IMG/VR virus record: IMGVR_UViG_3300018080_000036
Location: 1-48,408 of that record
Source: a virus
Reading direction: 5' to 3' (one strand)
DNA: 48,408 nucleotides
In this document: piece after piece, positions 22,690 to 32,373 of the stretch
Numbering within the stretch: position 1 is the first letter of the stretch
Layout of the letters: each line of letters starts with the position of its first letter
Program-made: the position numbers and the translations under genes
Notes under the pieces: model-generated
Told to the model about the DNA's origin: nothing
Database searches by the model: none
The model's input: only the letters and a program-made list of their open reading frames with translations

Positions 22690-22710
22690 CATGTATAAAA
22701 TATATACAAG
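22690..22710. repeat. Palindromic element copy 5 (between converging arms)
   Basis: The core TGTATAAAATATATACAAG abuts the terminator hairpin with no gap. It lies downstream of both transcription arms, so at this place it cannot be a promoter or translation operator for a nearby gene. That argues for a role at the DNA level or in RNA ends. Confidence 0.9.
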
Positions 22711-22721
22711 CCACTATATTA

Positions 22722-23105
22722 TTATAATATAGAAGCACCCTTCAAATGTGTAGCAGTAACCCCTACCAAAGTAGTACTCTTATCTGAATTTGTTCTATAA
22801 TATTCATAGACAAATCCACCAATAACTCTTCTAACTATTATAAGTGGGCTTTCTTCTACTATAAGAGTCTCACCATATTCCAACTGTTGAAATGTCCCAA
22901 GTGTCCAACGACTTTCAAAGGCTTTAGTTACTAGACTCAACTGTGTAGAACTAATCTTAGGTATCTCTTTTATAATAGCTTTTTCTAAAGTCTTAAGCCC
23001 TCTAGCTCCAAGCCCCACTAAGTTCTTCAAACCCTTATATACCTCCTCTGGAACTTTATTCTGTAAAGCATCTACTTTACTTATTGTTATTCTATAACTA
23101 ACCAT
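22722..23105 (-). CDS. Unknown 127-aa protein, last late gene
   Basis: No family recognised. The N-terminal part has heptad-like helices (KGLKNLVGLGARGLKTLEKAI). The C-terminal half is beta-rich (GETLIVEESPLIIVRRVIGGFVYEYY). It starts six bases after AGGAG and two bases after the stop of the 1,232-aa ejection-protein gene, so it is probably a virion or assembly protein. Confidence 0.68.
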   Translation of the reverse strand: MVSYRITISKVDALQNKVPEEVYKGLKNLVGLGARGLKTLEKAIIKEIPKISSTQLSLVTKAFESRWTLGTFQQLEYGETLIVEESPLIIVRRVIGGFVYEYYRTNSDKSTTLVGVTATHLKGASIL

Positions 23106-23107
23106 AA

Positions 23108-26100
23108 TTATTCTCCTGACTGATTAAAGTTAAAATGGTCAAGTGCCTCTGCCTTATCTAGTAGTCTAGCCTTAAGCACATTCCTTTGTTCTGGAGTCAT
23201 CTCAGCGTATTCCCATCTATTTGGTATACTACCAATATCTACTCCATACAGAATTAAATCATTCAAGTCCTCCTTTGTTATTTCCTGTTTATTGACTAAT
23301 TTCCTAATAACTTTATTAACAACATTCTTACGATTATTCCTGCGAATCCCCATGTTCCTATTCCAATTCTTCTCTAGTACTTGGTGATAGCTCATATCAA
23401 TTAACTTAGCTCCAGATAACATCATAACTCTATCCCAAGCCCCATTAACTAATGCCGCCTTATCTCCATTACTATCCCTAATCCAGATATCAGGTGACTG
23501 AAAATTCTCCTGCAACTTTCTAGCGGCCTCCCTTAGATCACCATCTTTAACGTCCTTCCAAGAATCCCAAATTAATACACTATCTAATACCTTATCCCAG
23601 TAATACATAATAGGAGCTAAGCCCTTAGCCCAATCTATTAAATTTTCATCAAGGTAGTTAGGAGCATTTTCTCCCTGACCAGTTAAACTAGCTCCAATTA
23701 TCTGAGCACCTGGTATTACTACCTCTTTAAATAACTTAAATAAATCGCTCAAGGCAGGCCCAAGCCAATCTTCCATAGCTCCAGGAAACTGGAATGTCGC
23801 TGGCCCAGATAAATCAACCCCAGCCAATCCACTTAATCCCATAGTAGTTTTATTTAAAGTAGTATCCTTCTTTAAGAGTAATTCCTCTAAATCATCTAGT
23901 ACTCCCATAGAGGCTAAAATAGGTAAACTCTTAAGAAAATATACAATACCCCTAGGCCCAGCTAATAGCATTTGTACTTCTAACATCCTAATAAATTCCT
24001 TTGGCCCTTTCAATGTAGTCCAGAACTGAGCTTGGTTAATCATTATAGCCTTAAACTGGCCTATCAATCTACCGGTTGGACTCCTGAGTAACTCTGGAAT
24101 AGCTGCTGTATTATATGTATTCTGTTGAAATCTAACACCCTGTAAAGCTTCCCATACAGCCTCTTGATGAGTCTTATTAAATAACTCTCTTTGCATTATA
24201 TAGTTAGCCGCAAATCCATGTCTTCGTACTGGGCCTTCAGGAGCTCTAAACAAACCTAAAGGTTTAAGGACACTAAGCTTACCCTGTCCCTTTCTAATGG
24301 TTCCATCCTCCTGAACTGCGAAATCCATACCTAATTGGGAATTTTCATCAAGGTCATGTATTAACTTTCTTAAATCTATAACCTCTCCGTCTGGGGCTTT
24401 ATAACTTCCCTTCGCTAAATGCGTCATGCCCTTTTGCCAAAACTTAGCTCCGACCTTAACATAGGTCATTCCAAAACCTGTCATACCATTAATATAAGCG
24501 GCTGTTGGTCTATACCCTAACTTAAGATTAGCCTCAGTCTTATTAACAGCAGAAACCATTCTTTTATACTTACCAGTCTTCCAACCTTTAGCTATTGAAT
24601 ATTCATCAACAACCTGCTCTATCCAAGAATAGTTATTCCCCATTACAGCATTTATCTGACCTTGTAGAATAGCATTAACATCTGGAGTAAAGTCTTCTGG
24701 ATTTTTCTTCTTTAGTTTATCAAACTTTCTAACTAAAGGATACATAGCTATTCTCTTCTCCATAGCGTGTACATAGGCAGGTAGTGACTTAAATATATCA
24801 AGCTCTCCCTTTAAGACATCTTTTCTCTGCTTAGATGGATCTATCCTACTTACCTCAGCCTTTACCCTCCATCTAGGTGGTCTCTGACCAGTTTCTTGAT
24901 ATACCTGCTGTCTTAACTCAGCCGACTTTTTCTGAGCTTCAGCAGCTGTAGGTGCCCAAGCTAAAGTATTGTCATTATCATCAACTACTTTATAGTTACC
25001 CATCTCTATTCTAGTTTGAAAATCTTTAACTCCCCACTTAGATATATCATAGTATTCTTTCAATTTACTACTAAGTTTCTTAGTCTCTCTCTTTCTAACT
25101 CTATCAATTTTACCTTGTCTAGCCTTATCTTTACTTAACCAATTGCTCTCAGCTATAGTGGCATAATTAGTTCCCTTTTTATTTTGATAATACTTAATAT
25201 ATTCATCATGAGCTAGTTGTTCTATATTATAAACCCTATCTATAGCCTCATCCAAATTCATACCACTATCAACAACTAAGGAGAATATACTATATTGATC
25301 AGAGTCTAATTCTTCAAAATATCTCTCTCTTAAGGACTCCTGAAACCGCATCTTAACATGCTCGAATAGCTCAATAATACCTCCTCTATGATCTACCCCC
25401 TCCATAACCTGTTGTATCTTTGGATCTTCTACATATAGTTCAGCTAGTCTAGTTTTAGCCTTTGCATTACCCATATAGGACATAGACTCATTCCTTAAAC
25501 CATAAACCAAGTCAATAGCCTCTCTAACCTTTGGTATTGATGTTTCCTTTAAACCATGTGATATAGACTTAAACCAAGCCTCCATATCTCTATCCTGTTT
25601 AAAGATAGTAAGCTGTTTGTTAGAAAGCTCAACGGATAGCTCCATTGGAAGTCTTGATTTTTTTCCTTTTTCATATTGTTTATATAATATATATTCTGGA
25701 TATAATACCTTCTGTATCCATTTCTTTATTGTTCTAGGTGGTTCGTAGGTAGTCTCTACACCATCACCACTAACATCAACTCCATTTTTCCTTAACACAC
25801 TACCAAAAGACTCATGTTTTAAATCTTCTGCAAATGGGGCTTTGTCAGGCATCTCATTAGTATTCTCTATCCAGTCTATCCACTCTGATTCGTCCACCTG
25901 TGTCTTAGCCCATTGTCTTAATAACTTCTCAGTCTCAGGGTCTACTTTAGTATTCTGCTCTCTACTATTAACTATCCTACTTTTAACAGCGCTACCCATT
26001 CCATTCAAGGCCATACCAATGATAAACCCTGATAAACCACCTTCAGCAACTCCATCCATCAATCCTCTTTCGGCATCATATAACTCTTTAGCAGTAGCAT

Positions 26101-26806
26101 TACTAGCAAAACCCTGTACGGCTTCTTGAACACCCTCTTCCAATCCACCCTTAGCTCCATTTATAAGCCAGGTAGTCATCTTACCCCCAGTAACTTTATT
26201 AATCCTATTAAAGGCTCTCTCTAAAGGTACAGCCTCAAGAGCTCCAATAGGTAGATTAGCTGACCAAGCCTTGAGGGCAACATCATTACTCTGACCTTTC
26301 TCCTTAGCTACATTAAACTCTTCAGCTCCCTGACTACCAGCCCCTAGTAAAGCACTAGCCATCCAACTAGACATACCTAGACCTTTAGTAAGTAGATGAT
26401 TAGTAATAAACCCTAAGGCACTACCAGCCCCTTTAGCTAGGGTAGTAGTAATAAACTCATCTCTATACGCTGGATTAGTAGGAAACAAATCCTCAGCAGC
26501 TTTTCTAATACTTTGGCCTAGTTGATAAAATTCATACTCACTAACATCTTTACCAGCTTGTCCCTCCCAATCGGTATTATCAGCTAACTGTTTAGCTGCT
26601 ATACCAATACTTTCTGGCATTCCAGCAAAAGTTGTAAGGTATCCTTTAGCTACATTTGAGACACCAGCAGCAAACCTATTTTGCATAGTTAGATTATCTT
26701 CTTTAGGCTTTTCCTCTGGTATATACTTGGATAAAGGCTTAATGCTACCCCTAGCCCCAACCTCTAAACTATCTTCAGGTATATATTTAGATAAAGGATT
26801 AGGCAT
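23108..26806 (-). CDS. Large internal virion / ejection protein (1,232 aa)
   Basis: It is the largest protein wholly inside the linear window and the last of three consecutive proteins in the position of T7 gp14-gp16. The N-terminus repeats PLSKYIPE at residues 4-11 and 24-31. Residues 90-280 contain several Ala/Gly-rich hydrophobic helices able to insert in membranes (SSWMASALLGAGSQ; GGLSGFIIGMALNGMG). The centre and C-terminus are long, charged and helical. I see no lytic transglycosylase motif or nuclease. It probably enters the host envelope at DNA ejection. TerL-type headful packaging and a short tail fit such a protein. The start overlaps the upstream stop (TAATG). Confidence 0.72.
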   Translation of the reverse strand: MPNPLSKYIPEDSLEVGARGSIKPLSKYIPEEKPKEDNLTMQNRFAAGVSNVAKGYLTTFAGMPESIGIAAKQLADNTDWEGQAGKDVSEYEFYQLGQSIRKAAEDLFPTNPAYRDEFITTTLAKGAGSALGFITNHLLTKGLGMSSWMASALLGAGSQGAEEFNVAKEKGQSNDVALKAWSANLPIGALEAVPLERAFNRINKVTGGKMTTWLINGAKGGLEEGVQEAVQGFASNATAKELYDAERGLMDGVAEGGLSGFIIGMALNGMGSAVKSRIVNSREQNTKVDPETEKLLRQWAKTQVDESEWIDWIENTNEMPDKAPFAEDLKHESFGSVLRKNGVDVSGDGVETTYEPPRTIKKWIQKVLYPEYILYKQYEKGKKSRLPMELSVELSNKQLTIFKQDRDMEAWFKSISHGLKETSIPKVREAIDLVYGLRNESMSYMGNAKAKTRLAELYVEDPKIQQVMEGVDHRGGIIELFEHVKMRFQESLRERYFEELDSDQYSIFSLVVDSGMNLDEAIDRVYNIEQLAHDEYIKYYQNKKGTNYATIAESNWLSKDKARQGKIDRVRKRETKKLSSKLKEYYDISKWGVKDFQTRIEMGNYKVVDDNDNTLAWAPTAAEAQKKSAELRQQVYQETGQRPPRWRVKAEVSRIDPSKQRKDVLKGELDIFKSLPAYVHAMEKRIAMYPLVRKFDKLKKKNPEDFTPDVNAILQGQINAVMGNNYSWIEQVVDEYSIAKGWKTGKYKRMVSAVNKTEANLKLGYRPTAAYINGMTGFGMTYVKVGAKFWQKGMTHLAKGSYKAPDGEVIDLRKLIHDLDENSQLGMDFAVQEDGTIRKGQGKLSVLKPLGLFRAPEGPVRRHGFAANYIMQRELFNKTHQEAVWEALQGVRFQQNTYNTAAIPELLRSPTGRLIGQFKAIMINQAQFWTTLKGPKEFIRMLEVQMLLAGPRGIVYFLKSLPILASMGVLDDLEELLLKKDTTLNKTTMGLSGLAGVDLSGPATFQFPGAMEDWLGPALSDLFKLFKEVVIPGAQIIGASLTGQGENAPNYLDENLIDWAKGLAPIMYYWDKVLDSVLIWDSWKDVKDGDLREAARKLQENFQSPDIWIRDSNGDKAALVNGAWDRVMMLSGAKLIDMSYHQVLEKNWNRNMGIRRNNRKNVVNKVIRKLVNKQEITKEDLNDLILYGVDIGSIPNRWEYAEMTPEQRNVLKARLLDKAEALDHFNFNQSGE

Positions 26807-28275
26807 TATTTTTTACCTTTCTTATTAAAATAGTCTACAAGCTTTCTTCTATCAGCTAGGTCATAGCTATCCCAGTCGGCTTGTTCTACCTCTTTAGGCT
26901 TAACTAAATCCTGTCGAGCGGCTTTAGCTTGATCACTCATAACCTCCGCAAAGGTAACAGTATAATCCTTACCTCTATAATGATTCATAGTATATTGAGC
27001 CAATCTATCTCCAAACATAGCCCTTTCTTCTGGGGTAAGGTCAGGGAATAGGATAGTGTAGTCCACCTCCCCTTTATCATTAGTCAAAGCCTTTTTCATC
27101 TGTACTATATCTAACCAACCTTTAGCTTTAAACTCCTCTTCATGCTTCTTATATACCTTGGGCAGAAATTCAGCTACAACAGCTTTAGTCATATTATTAT
27201 ACAAACTAGAATTTATATTACCTAAACTATGAGTACCCCCTAGACCTATTTCCTTAACTTCTCCAGTCTCCCAGTTAAATATCATACCATCAGCCTTCAT
27301 CCATTTATTCCTCATCTCGCCCAACTTTAACTTAGCTGCTATGTCTTGATCAGCTAAATCCCTTTGTAGCTGTCTATCCTTCTCAGCCTCTTCTAACTTC
27401 TCCCCCTTAGTAAGTGTACCAGCTGTTAAGGCTTTAGTATAATCCGCCTGTATACCCATCTCAGTTTCCTTCAAACTCAACAGTCTCTCAGCCTGTACCC
27501 TATCCTGAGCCATATCCTTGCTTTCGGCTGAGAGTAGTTTAGCGTAAGATCCAGGATGCTTTCCAGTTCTAAGATCGTCTAGATACAAACCATAAGCCTC
27601 ATTCTCACTCAAACCAGCTACCAATCCACCTACCTCTTCAGCAAAGGGACTTCCTCCAGCCTTACCTAAGCCCTGACCTAACTTAGCCAAGACCCAAGAC
27701 AATGTGTCTAGACTATTCCAGTTATTATTTCCAACCTCTGGAGCCTCTACATAAGGTTGACTTTCTGTTTCTAATTCTGGAGCCTCTTCTTTATCTCCTC
27801 TAGGTATACTCTTGTCCAAAGCAGTTCCTACATCACTTTCCAAGGATAATCCAGAAGGAAAGGTTACCTTCTTAATATTAGACCTCCCAGAATCTACAGC
27901 CTTGACAAGCTCCTTGACAGGATTATTATCCAAACCCTGTACATCGGGTTCTCCAAAGGCCCCATCTAATGGAATAGGTGGACCAAATGGTTCAGTTGAC
28001 CCCATGTTACTCTTCAAGCCTTTAAACATACTTACATAATCATTAGATAATTTATCCATAGTGGTTGGCTGTGCTACAGCTGTGTCATCCGCCTTTGTAC
28101 TTATTACACCAGCTTTAGCTAACTCATTATCTAGTGAATATGGAGACATACTAGGGCCGTAAGGATTAAGCTTACCTATATTATCATTAGCCTTTACAGC
28201 ATCTTCAAAAAGGCTATCATCTAACAACCTAGGCCCTAGGGTAAATAGTGAACTACTCTTTCCTAACAATGGCAT
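26806..28275 (-). CDS. Internal virion protein (489 aa)
   Basis: Residues 1-190 are low-complexity, Pro/Ser/Asp-rich and probably disordered. Residues 195-340 are helical, with heptad-like repeats (ERLLSLKETEMGIQADY; EKLEEAEKDRQLQRDLADQDI). The C-terminus is Lys-rich. No enzyme motif is visible. It lies between two other ejection-protein candidates with single-base spacing, and AAAGGAG precedes the ATG. The assignment rests on order and on the disordered-helical composition. Confidence 0.62.
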   Translation of the reverse strand: MPLLGKSSSLFTLGPRLLDDSLFEDAVKANDNIGKLNPYGPSMSPYSLDNELAKAGVISTKADDTAVAQPTTMDKLSNDYVSMFKGLKSNMGSTEPFGPPIPLDGAFGEPDVQGLDNNPVKELVKAVDSGRSNIKKVTFPSGLSLESDVGTALDKSIPRGDKEEAPELETESQPYVEAPEVGNNNWNSLDTLSWVLAKLGQGLGKAGGSPFAEEVGGLVAGLSENEAYGLYLDDLRTGKHPGSYAKLLSAESKDMAQDRVQAERLLSLKETEMGIQADYTKALTAGTLTKGEKLEEAEKDRQLQRDLADQDIAAKLKLGEMRNKWMKADGMIFNWETGEVKEIGLGGTHSLGNINSSLYNNMTKAVVAEFLPKVYKKHEEEFKAKGWLDIVQMKKALTNDKGEVDYTILFPDLTPEERAMFGDRLAQYTMNHYRGKDYTVTFAEVMSDQAKAARQDLVKPKEVEQADWDSYDLADRRKLVDYFNKKGKK

Positions 28276-28289
28276 AACTATCTCCTTTA

Positions 28290-29300
28290 TTATAAAGCAG
28301 CTATCTTAGCAACTGTAGCGGCAGTAACAGCTATATCTCCCATAGCTCCCATAGTTTTACTAAACATAGATTCCCTAGCACTACTACCAACGCCTCCAGG
28401 CGCTGCGGCTAATAGATTACCCATGTGTTGGTATAGGTCTATATCATAAGTAGCTTCTCTAACATCCACCTCCAGATTATAAGCCTGTTGATACTGTTTG
28501 CTAGTTATAACTAATTGTTTTAAGGCACTCAGTAATCCAGATGCACTGGTTAGAGAACTTACTTTAAGCTTTAGTAAATCCATAAGAGCACTAACACCAG
28601 CTGTAACAAAGGTATCCCTATAACCGGCTCTATTTAACTCCGCTTGTACATGCGCCTGTATCGTTGGTATTAACAAATTTCTAAAAGTTTCAACCTTCAA
28701 ATTACTGGCAAACCTAGCTACATCAGCGTTATAGTCTGACTCTAATATAGCCAATCCCATAGCAAATGATGAGCTTTGCACAGCATTTATATCAGCCATG
28801 CCAGACGTAAATCTAGATACTGACTTCAAAAACTGACTTTCCTGTGAACTACTATAAGCATCTACAGCATCGTCTATAGGTTCTTGTATAAGAGCATCTA
28901 AACAAGCAGTAACAGCGCTATCCATGGCCGTAGTTATATTAGACAAAAAGTCTATAGCCGGAAAGGTACTACCATCATCTGCTTTAGCTAACACACTGCT
29001 AAGATAGGTACTCCATACATCAGATCCCACACTATCAGCTGCTGCTTGTAATTTAGCATATTGTACATCTAGTTCATCTATATCAACATCTGGATCGTAA
29101 GCTATAGCACCAGAGGGTCTATCCCCATCAGTATAAGGAGACTCCGTCGCTATAGCCGCATTTATTAAGTCGGTCATAGAGTAAACAAAACCGTCTTGAT
29201 CATCGGAAGCCAGATAGTGTGCTAACATACCACCATGTATTATCCTAATATACTCTGGATACTCTATGGTTCCTGCTGCTGAACCACCGCTACCAAACAT
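28290..29300 (-). CDS. Internal virion protein (336 aa)
   Basis: It starts MFGSGGSAAG and is Ala/Ser/Asp-rich. It is largely helical, and the C-terminal Ala/Gly-rich segment (GAMGDIAVTAATVAKIAAL) could associate with membrane. It resembles in composition the short ejection proteins (gp14-like) of podoviruses. AAAAGGAG lies upstream. It directly follows the 161-aa gene and precedes the 489-aa internal protein. Confidence 0.62.
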   Translation of the reverse strand: MFGSGGSAAGTIEYPEYIRIIHGGMLAHYLASDDQDGFVYSMTDLINAAIATESPYTDGDRPSGAIAYDPDVDIDELDVQYAKLQAAADSVGSDVWSTYLSSVLAKADDGSTFPAIDFLSNITTAMDSAVTACLDALIQEPIDDAVDAYSSSQESQFLKSVSRFTSGMADINAVQSSSFAMGLAILESDYNADVARFASNLKVETFRNLLIPTIQAHVQAELNRAGYRDTFVTAGVSALMDLLKLKVSSLTSASGLLSALKQLVITSKQYQQAYNLEVDVREATYDIDLYQHMGNLLAAAPGGVGSSARESMFSKTMGAMGDIAVTAATVAKIAAL

Positions 29301-29302
29301 AA

Positions 29303-29788
29303 TTAATCTCCTTTTATTAATGGAAGTTGTATAAAAGTATTAGTCACATCCCCACCTAGTAGCCTAGCCATTCTTATAATTCTATCAATCTTACTAAAGG
29401 CTACTATTTGTCTACAGTTATTAGCCTTAGCTATCTTACTAAGCTTATCATATAGCATCCTCCAAGACTCTTCATCTAGATAGTCAACACCAAATAGATG
29501 ATAAATTAACAAACTTCTATCTCCATTAAAATCTATATGTAGGCCTGTAATAATTAATGCTTTAAGTATCTCAGCTTTCTTAAACACCCAGCAGTTTAAA
29601 TTACCTAAACCTAGTTGTTGTTTTATATTAGCTATTTGACTATCCTTAAGCTCTTCTTCTGTACTAGGGATAATTTTACTAATAACCTCCCATTGATATA
29701 ACACCTGTTCAGGAGAAAGCCTGATTAACATCCAGGGATCTCTTGAACCTTCTATCATTGTATTGGAAGTGGATAATGAGTCTACCAA
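29303..29788 (-). CDS. Unknown 161-aa protein, possibly GNAT-like
   Basis: The start is a TTG at 29788, seven bases after a perfect AGGAGG; no internal ATG has a comparable site. The first 80 bases therefore overlap the 3' end of the nozzle gene in another frame. The sequence NCWVFKKAEILKALIITGLHID, then an ARLLGGDV ending, loosely recalls the strand-helix layout of GNAT acetyltransferases sometimes found beside podovirus tail genes, but the acetyl-CoA loop (R/QxxGxG/A) is not seen. Confidence 0.55.
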   Translation of the reverse strand: MVDSLSTSNTMIEGSRDPWMLIRLSPEQVLYQWEVISKIIPSTEEELKDSQIANIKQQLGLGNLNCWVFKKAEILKALIITGLHIDFNGDRSLLIYHLFGVDYLDEESWRMLYDKLSKIAKANNCRQIVAFSKIDRIIRMARLLGGDVTNTFIQLPLIKGD

Positions 29789-31343
29789 TGCTAAACCTCC
29801 TATAATCTGAAACCTTTATTTTTATTTTAAAATCAACAGCCTGTACAGGGAAATTAACAGAGCCCTCATTATTACACAGATACCAATCTGTAACTTTATA
29901 AGCTTCACCTTGAGTATATCTATAATAAATACAGACCTTTATAGTACCAGACTTTACCACAGTATCCTCATTACAAATTACATCGATAGAGTTAATTGTC
30001 TTTATACCAGTTCTATTTAGATCTAAAATATCTGTAGTAAAATAACCTATTTCCTCTCTATCAAAATCCTCACAAATACCTATACTATTCCCTTGCATAT
30101 AGGTAGCTGAGCTAATACTTTGAGTTACTTTTAATAAACCATTCTTTACTAATTTATAAGTAACAAAACCATCTGTTATATAGAAAGCTCCAAAAGTATC
30201 TACATTAAAAGGTAATTGGGTATATGTAACTTTAGGCCCTGTACGTAACATATCAAAGAAATATTCTTTATATCCTAATACCTTAGCCATCAAATCGGAC
30301 GTCAGCTCCCATAGAGTTCCAGAGCTATCTAAGAATACATGATGATATAGATCTCCGTCCGCGGCACCAGAGTTTAATAATCCAACAGTATCTAATAGAG
30401 GAATATTAATTGGAGCTAGAGTAGAGCCTAGTCCAATATCTTTATGCTTATACGCTTTAATACTATAATCACCATATACTATAATATATTCACCTAAAGC
30501 CTTTATACAAAGTATACTTCCTGGTTTATCTAAACAGGCAAAGCCTTGCTCATTGCGTTTTAGTATAGCCCTATATAGTGGATTGCTACTATCATAATCG
30601 GATGTTAGGTTACCACTAACCATACCCTCCCCCTTGATCAACATACTAACATCACCTCCCCCAATAGTACTCCACCATAGCCAGTTCTTTTCCACAGGCA
30701 TTAAGGTATTAATACCATTAATCATCTTATTAAAATCTAATCCAGTATCTTTTTTCTTAGTTATCCAGGTATTCCAAAAGTTTTGCCAAGTACCACTCCA
30801 GAAAGTATCCGGCTTTAACCCTCCCAATACTATCCTACCTTTATAATAAGTTCCACAGCCAACACCATAATTCTTCCTAACATATACCTTATCTTCCACT
30901 CCAATCATACCCTCAGTATTAAAATAATAAACTAAATCAACTCCATTCAATAATATCCAACTCTTTCCCATATCAATAAGATTCCAAGGTATTCCAGTGT
31001 TTAAGTCTGTTTCTACTGTCGGATTGTCGTGGTCATATATGGTTAGTCTAGAGATAGTCTTAAAGTTATTCAGGGAAAATGTATATATAGAATCAGTAGT
31101 ACATATAAAACCATACTGAGACCCAATAAAAACCTGTGGAAATGGATGCTCTATCTCCACACCACTAGCAGTTAGAGCTGTTAAATCAAAAGCTGGAACT
31201 ACTGAGTTAAATGGAACTAGACCAGAATCAGTAGGCTCAAGATTACATAGCTCTAAAAACTTCAAAGCCTGTCTATCATCCACCTCTCTATTTCTAAGAC
31301 CAGTCTTAAGTATATCACCTAAATCAGCACTAAACTCTCTCAT
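29709..31343 (-). CDS. Tail nozzle / tail tubular protein B-like
   Basis: The 544-aa protein is beta-rich throughout, with repeated strands that suggest a propeller (YGFICTTDSIYTF; SWILLNGVDLVYYF; ECIIVYGDYSIKAY-like segments). Its N-terminus (CNLEPTDSGLVPF) resembles short-tailed-phage nozzle or DNA-stabilisation proteins (gp12 of T7, gp10 of P22). Position after the tail-tube A candidate and the coiled-coil gene fits. The start overlaps the previous stop (ATGA) with GAGGAG eight bases upstream. Confidence 0.66.
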   Translation of the reverse strand: MREFSADLGDILKTGLRNREVDDRQALKFLELCNLEPTDSGLVPFNSVVPAFDLTALTASGVEIEHPFPQVFIGSQYGFICTTDSIYTFSLNNFKTISRLTIYDHDNPTVETDLNTGIPWNLIDMGKSWILLNGVDLVYYFNTEGMIGVEDKVYVRKNYGVGCGTYYKGRIVLGGLKPDTFWSGTWQNFWNTWITKKKDTGLDFNKMINGINTLMPVEKNWLWWSTIGGGDVSMLIKGEGMVSGNLTSDYDSSNPLYRAILKRNEQGFACLDKPGSILCIKALGEYIIVYGDYSIKAYKHKDIGLGSTLAPINIPLLDTVGLLNSGAADGDLYHHVFLDSSGTLWELTSDLMAKVLGYKEYFFDMLRTGPKVTYTQLPFNVDTFGAFYITDGFVTYKLVKNGLLKVTQSISSATYMQGNSIGICEDFDREEIGYFTTDILDLNRTGIKTINSIDVICNEDTVVKSGTIKVCIYYRYTQGEAYKVTDWYLCNNEGSVNFPVQAVDFKIKIKVSDYRRFSIGRLIIHFQYNDRRFKRSLDVNQAFS

Positions 31344-31525
31344 TGTATAGACTCCTCAGGTAGAAGTATTCTACAACTAGAGTCTTCACGTTCTTCTAGA
31401 CTAATAGTTAAAGCCTCTACGGTCTTTTCCAATTTTCTAACCCTAGCCAATAACAAGGTATATCTCCACTTATAGCTATCAATAGCTTTTTTATCATAAT
31501 CTTTAATTCTTTTAGGTTTACTCAT
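31340..31525 (-). CDS. Small coiled-coil protein (61 aa)
   Basis: A Lys/Arg-rich start (MSKPKRIKDYDKKAI) is followed by a heptad-patterned helix (LLLARVRKLEKTVEALTISLEE) that should dimerise or trimerise. AGAGG lies before the ATG. It is packed between the tail-tube and nozzle genes with overlaps of a few bases, so it is probably a tail-assembly or chaperone protein. No family named. Confidence 0.62.
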   Translation of the reverse strand: MSKPKRIKDYDKKAIDSYKWRYTLLLARVRKLEKTVEALTISLEEREDSSCRILLPEESIQ

Positions 31526-31527
31526 AA

Positions 31528-32313
31528 CTAACCTCTTATAGTATTACCTGCATAAGACATTTCTCTAAAGACCTCATCTTTATCAATTCCATTTAAAAAA
31601 GGTCTCATAGCCGCAATCCAATCATTCATACCTGTAGTATTTCTATAAAAAGCTTCCAACATGAACAATCCAGCAAATAGAGATAACTCAGGATAGTTCT
31701 TAGTCCAATAAGTATATTCAGTTTCCTCAGTTAATTTAGAGAAAAATCTACCCTCAACTGTTAGAGTATACACTCCATCAGCTGGGGACATTATTAGAAT
31801 TCCTCTATTAGAAAAAGTATTGTCTGCCAATAGACCATCGAAGTCATAAGTAAAGTCAGTCTCTTCTCCAGCAACTGCTGCTTGTATCTCAGACATAGCT
31901 GTATACAAATTTTGATCAGGGCCTAGATTAAATACCTCATCAGAAAAATACTCAGGTACACTGGGTGTAACGTCAGCGAACTGCTCAGGATACTCCTCCT
32001 TTAACCAACTAATACTCTTAGGGGTTAGCCTAGTTCTACTTTGACTAGACACACTATAAAGCCATACAGCTGTAACCGATCTTAGATAAGGAACTAGAGC
32101 ATAGTAATCTCCACTAACTAGATCAACTTTATGTTCAGCTTGACTATATGGATTATCTTGAGTTAGATCAAGAAATCTTTGTCCTGCTTGTAGATATAGA
32201 TTAGCTCCATTGTCTGCAAAGTTAGCGGCGCTATAATCGGAAACTAGATTAAACCTACCAGACTTTTTAACAAACTGTTCCCTTAACCACAATAAAGTAC
32301 CCTTAGTTGCCAT
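31528..32313 (-). CDS. Tail tubular protein A / head-tail adaptor-like
   Basis: The 261-aa protein has an N-terminal helical part (LWLREQFVKKSGR; ANLYLQAGQRFLDL) and a beta-rich middle (DYYALVPYLRSVTAVWLYS). Its C-terminal region is helical (LSLFAGLFMLEAFYRNTTGMNDW). The layout matches T7 gp11-like adaptor proteins, and it lies directly after the capsid gene and before the nozzle gene. The TTAGGAG site is flanked by palindromic copy 6, which ends 12 bases before the ATG. Confidence 0.66.
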   Translation of the reverse strand: MATKGTLLWLREQFVKKSGRFNLVSDYSAANFADNGANLYLQAGQRFLDLTQDNPYSQAEHKVDLVSGDYYALVPYLRSVTAVWLYSVSSQSRTRLTPKSISWLKEEYPEQFADVTPSVPEYFSDEVFNLGPDQNLYTAMSEIQAAVAGEETDFTYDFDGLLADNTFSNRGILIMSPADGVYTLTVEGRFFSKLTEETEYTYWTKNYPELSLFAGLFMLEAFYRNTTGMNDWIAAMRPFLNGIDKDEVFREMSYAGNTIRG

Positions 32314-32325
32314 TATATCTCCTAA

Positions 32326-32346
32326 CCTGTATAAAATATATACAAG
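32326..32346. repeat. Palindromic element copy 6 (capsid/tail boundary)
   Basis: This is the conserved 21-mer with one change (CCTG for CTTG at the left). It lies 12 bases upstream of the tail-tube gene start in the leftward direction and three bases after the capsid hairpin. It shares a 26-bp identical block with copy 3, which includes the flank GATGCTGG. Confidence 0.9.
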
Positions 32347-32349
32347 ATG

Positions 32350-32369
32350 CTGGGGGATTGCTCCCCCAG
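32350..32369 (-). terminator. GC-rich hairpin after the capsid gene
   Basis: CTGGGGG (32350-32356) and CCCCCAG (32363-32369) form a perfect 7-bp stem with a 6-nt loop just after the capsid stop codon. There is no T-run next to it; palindromic copy 6 follows. It may reduce read-through or protect the capsid mRNA 3' end rather than terminate fully. Confidence 0.6.
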
Positions 32370-32373
32370 ATTA

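Noticed and set aside
29709-29788. Frameshift joining the nozzle gene and the 161-aa gene
   Set aside because: The downstream frame has its own perfect ribosome site and no slippery heptamer was seen.
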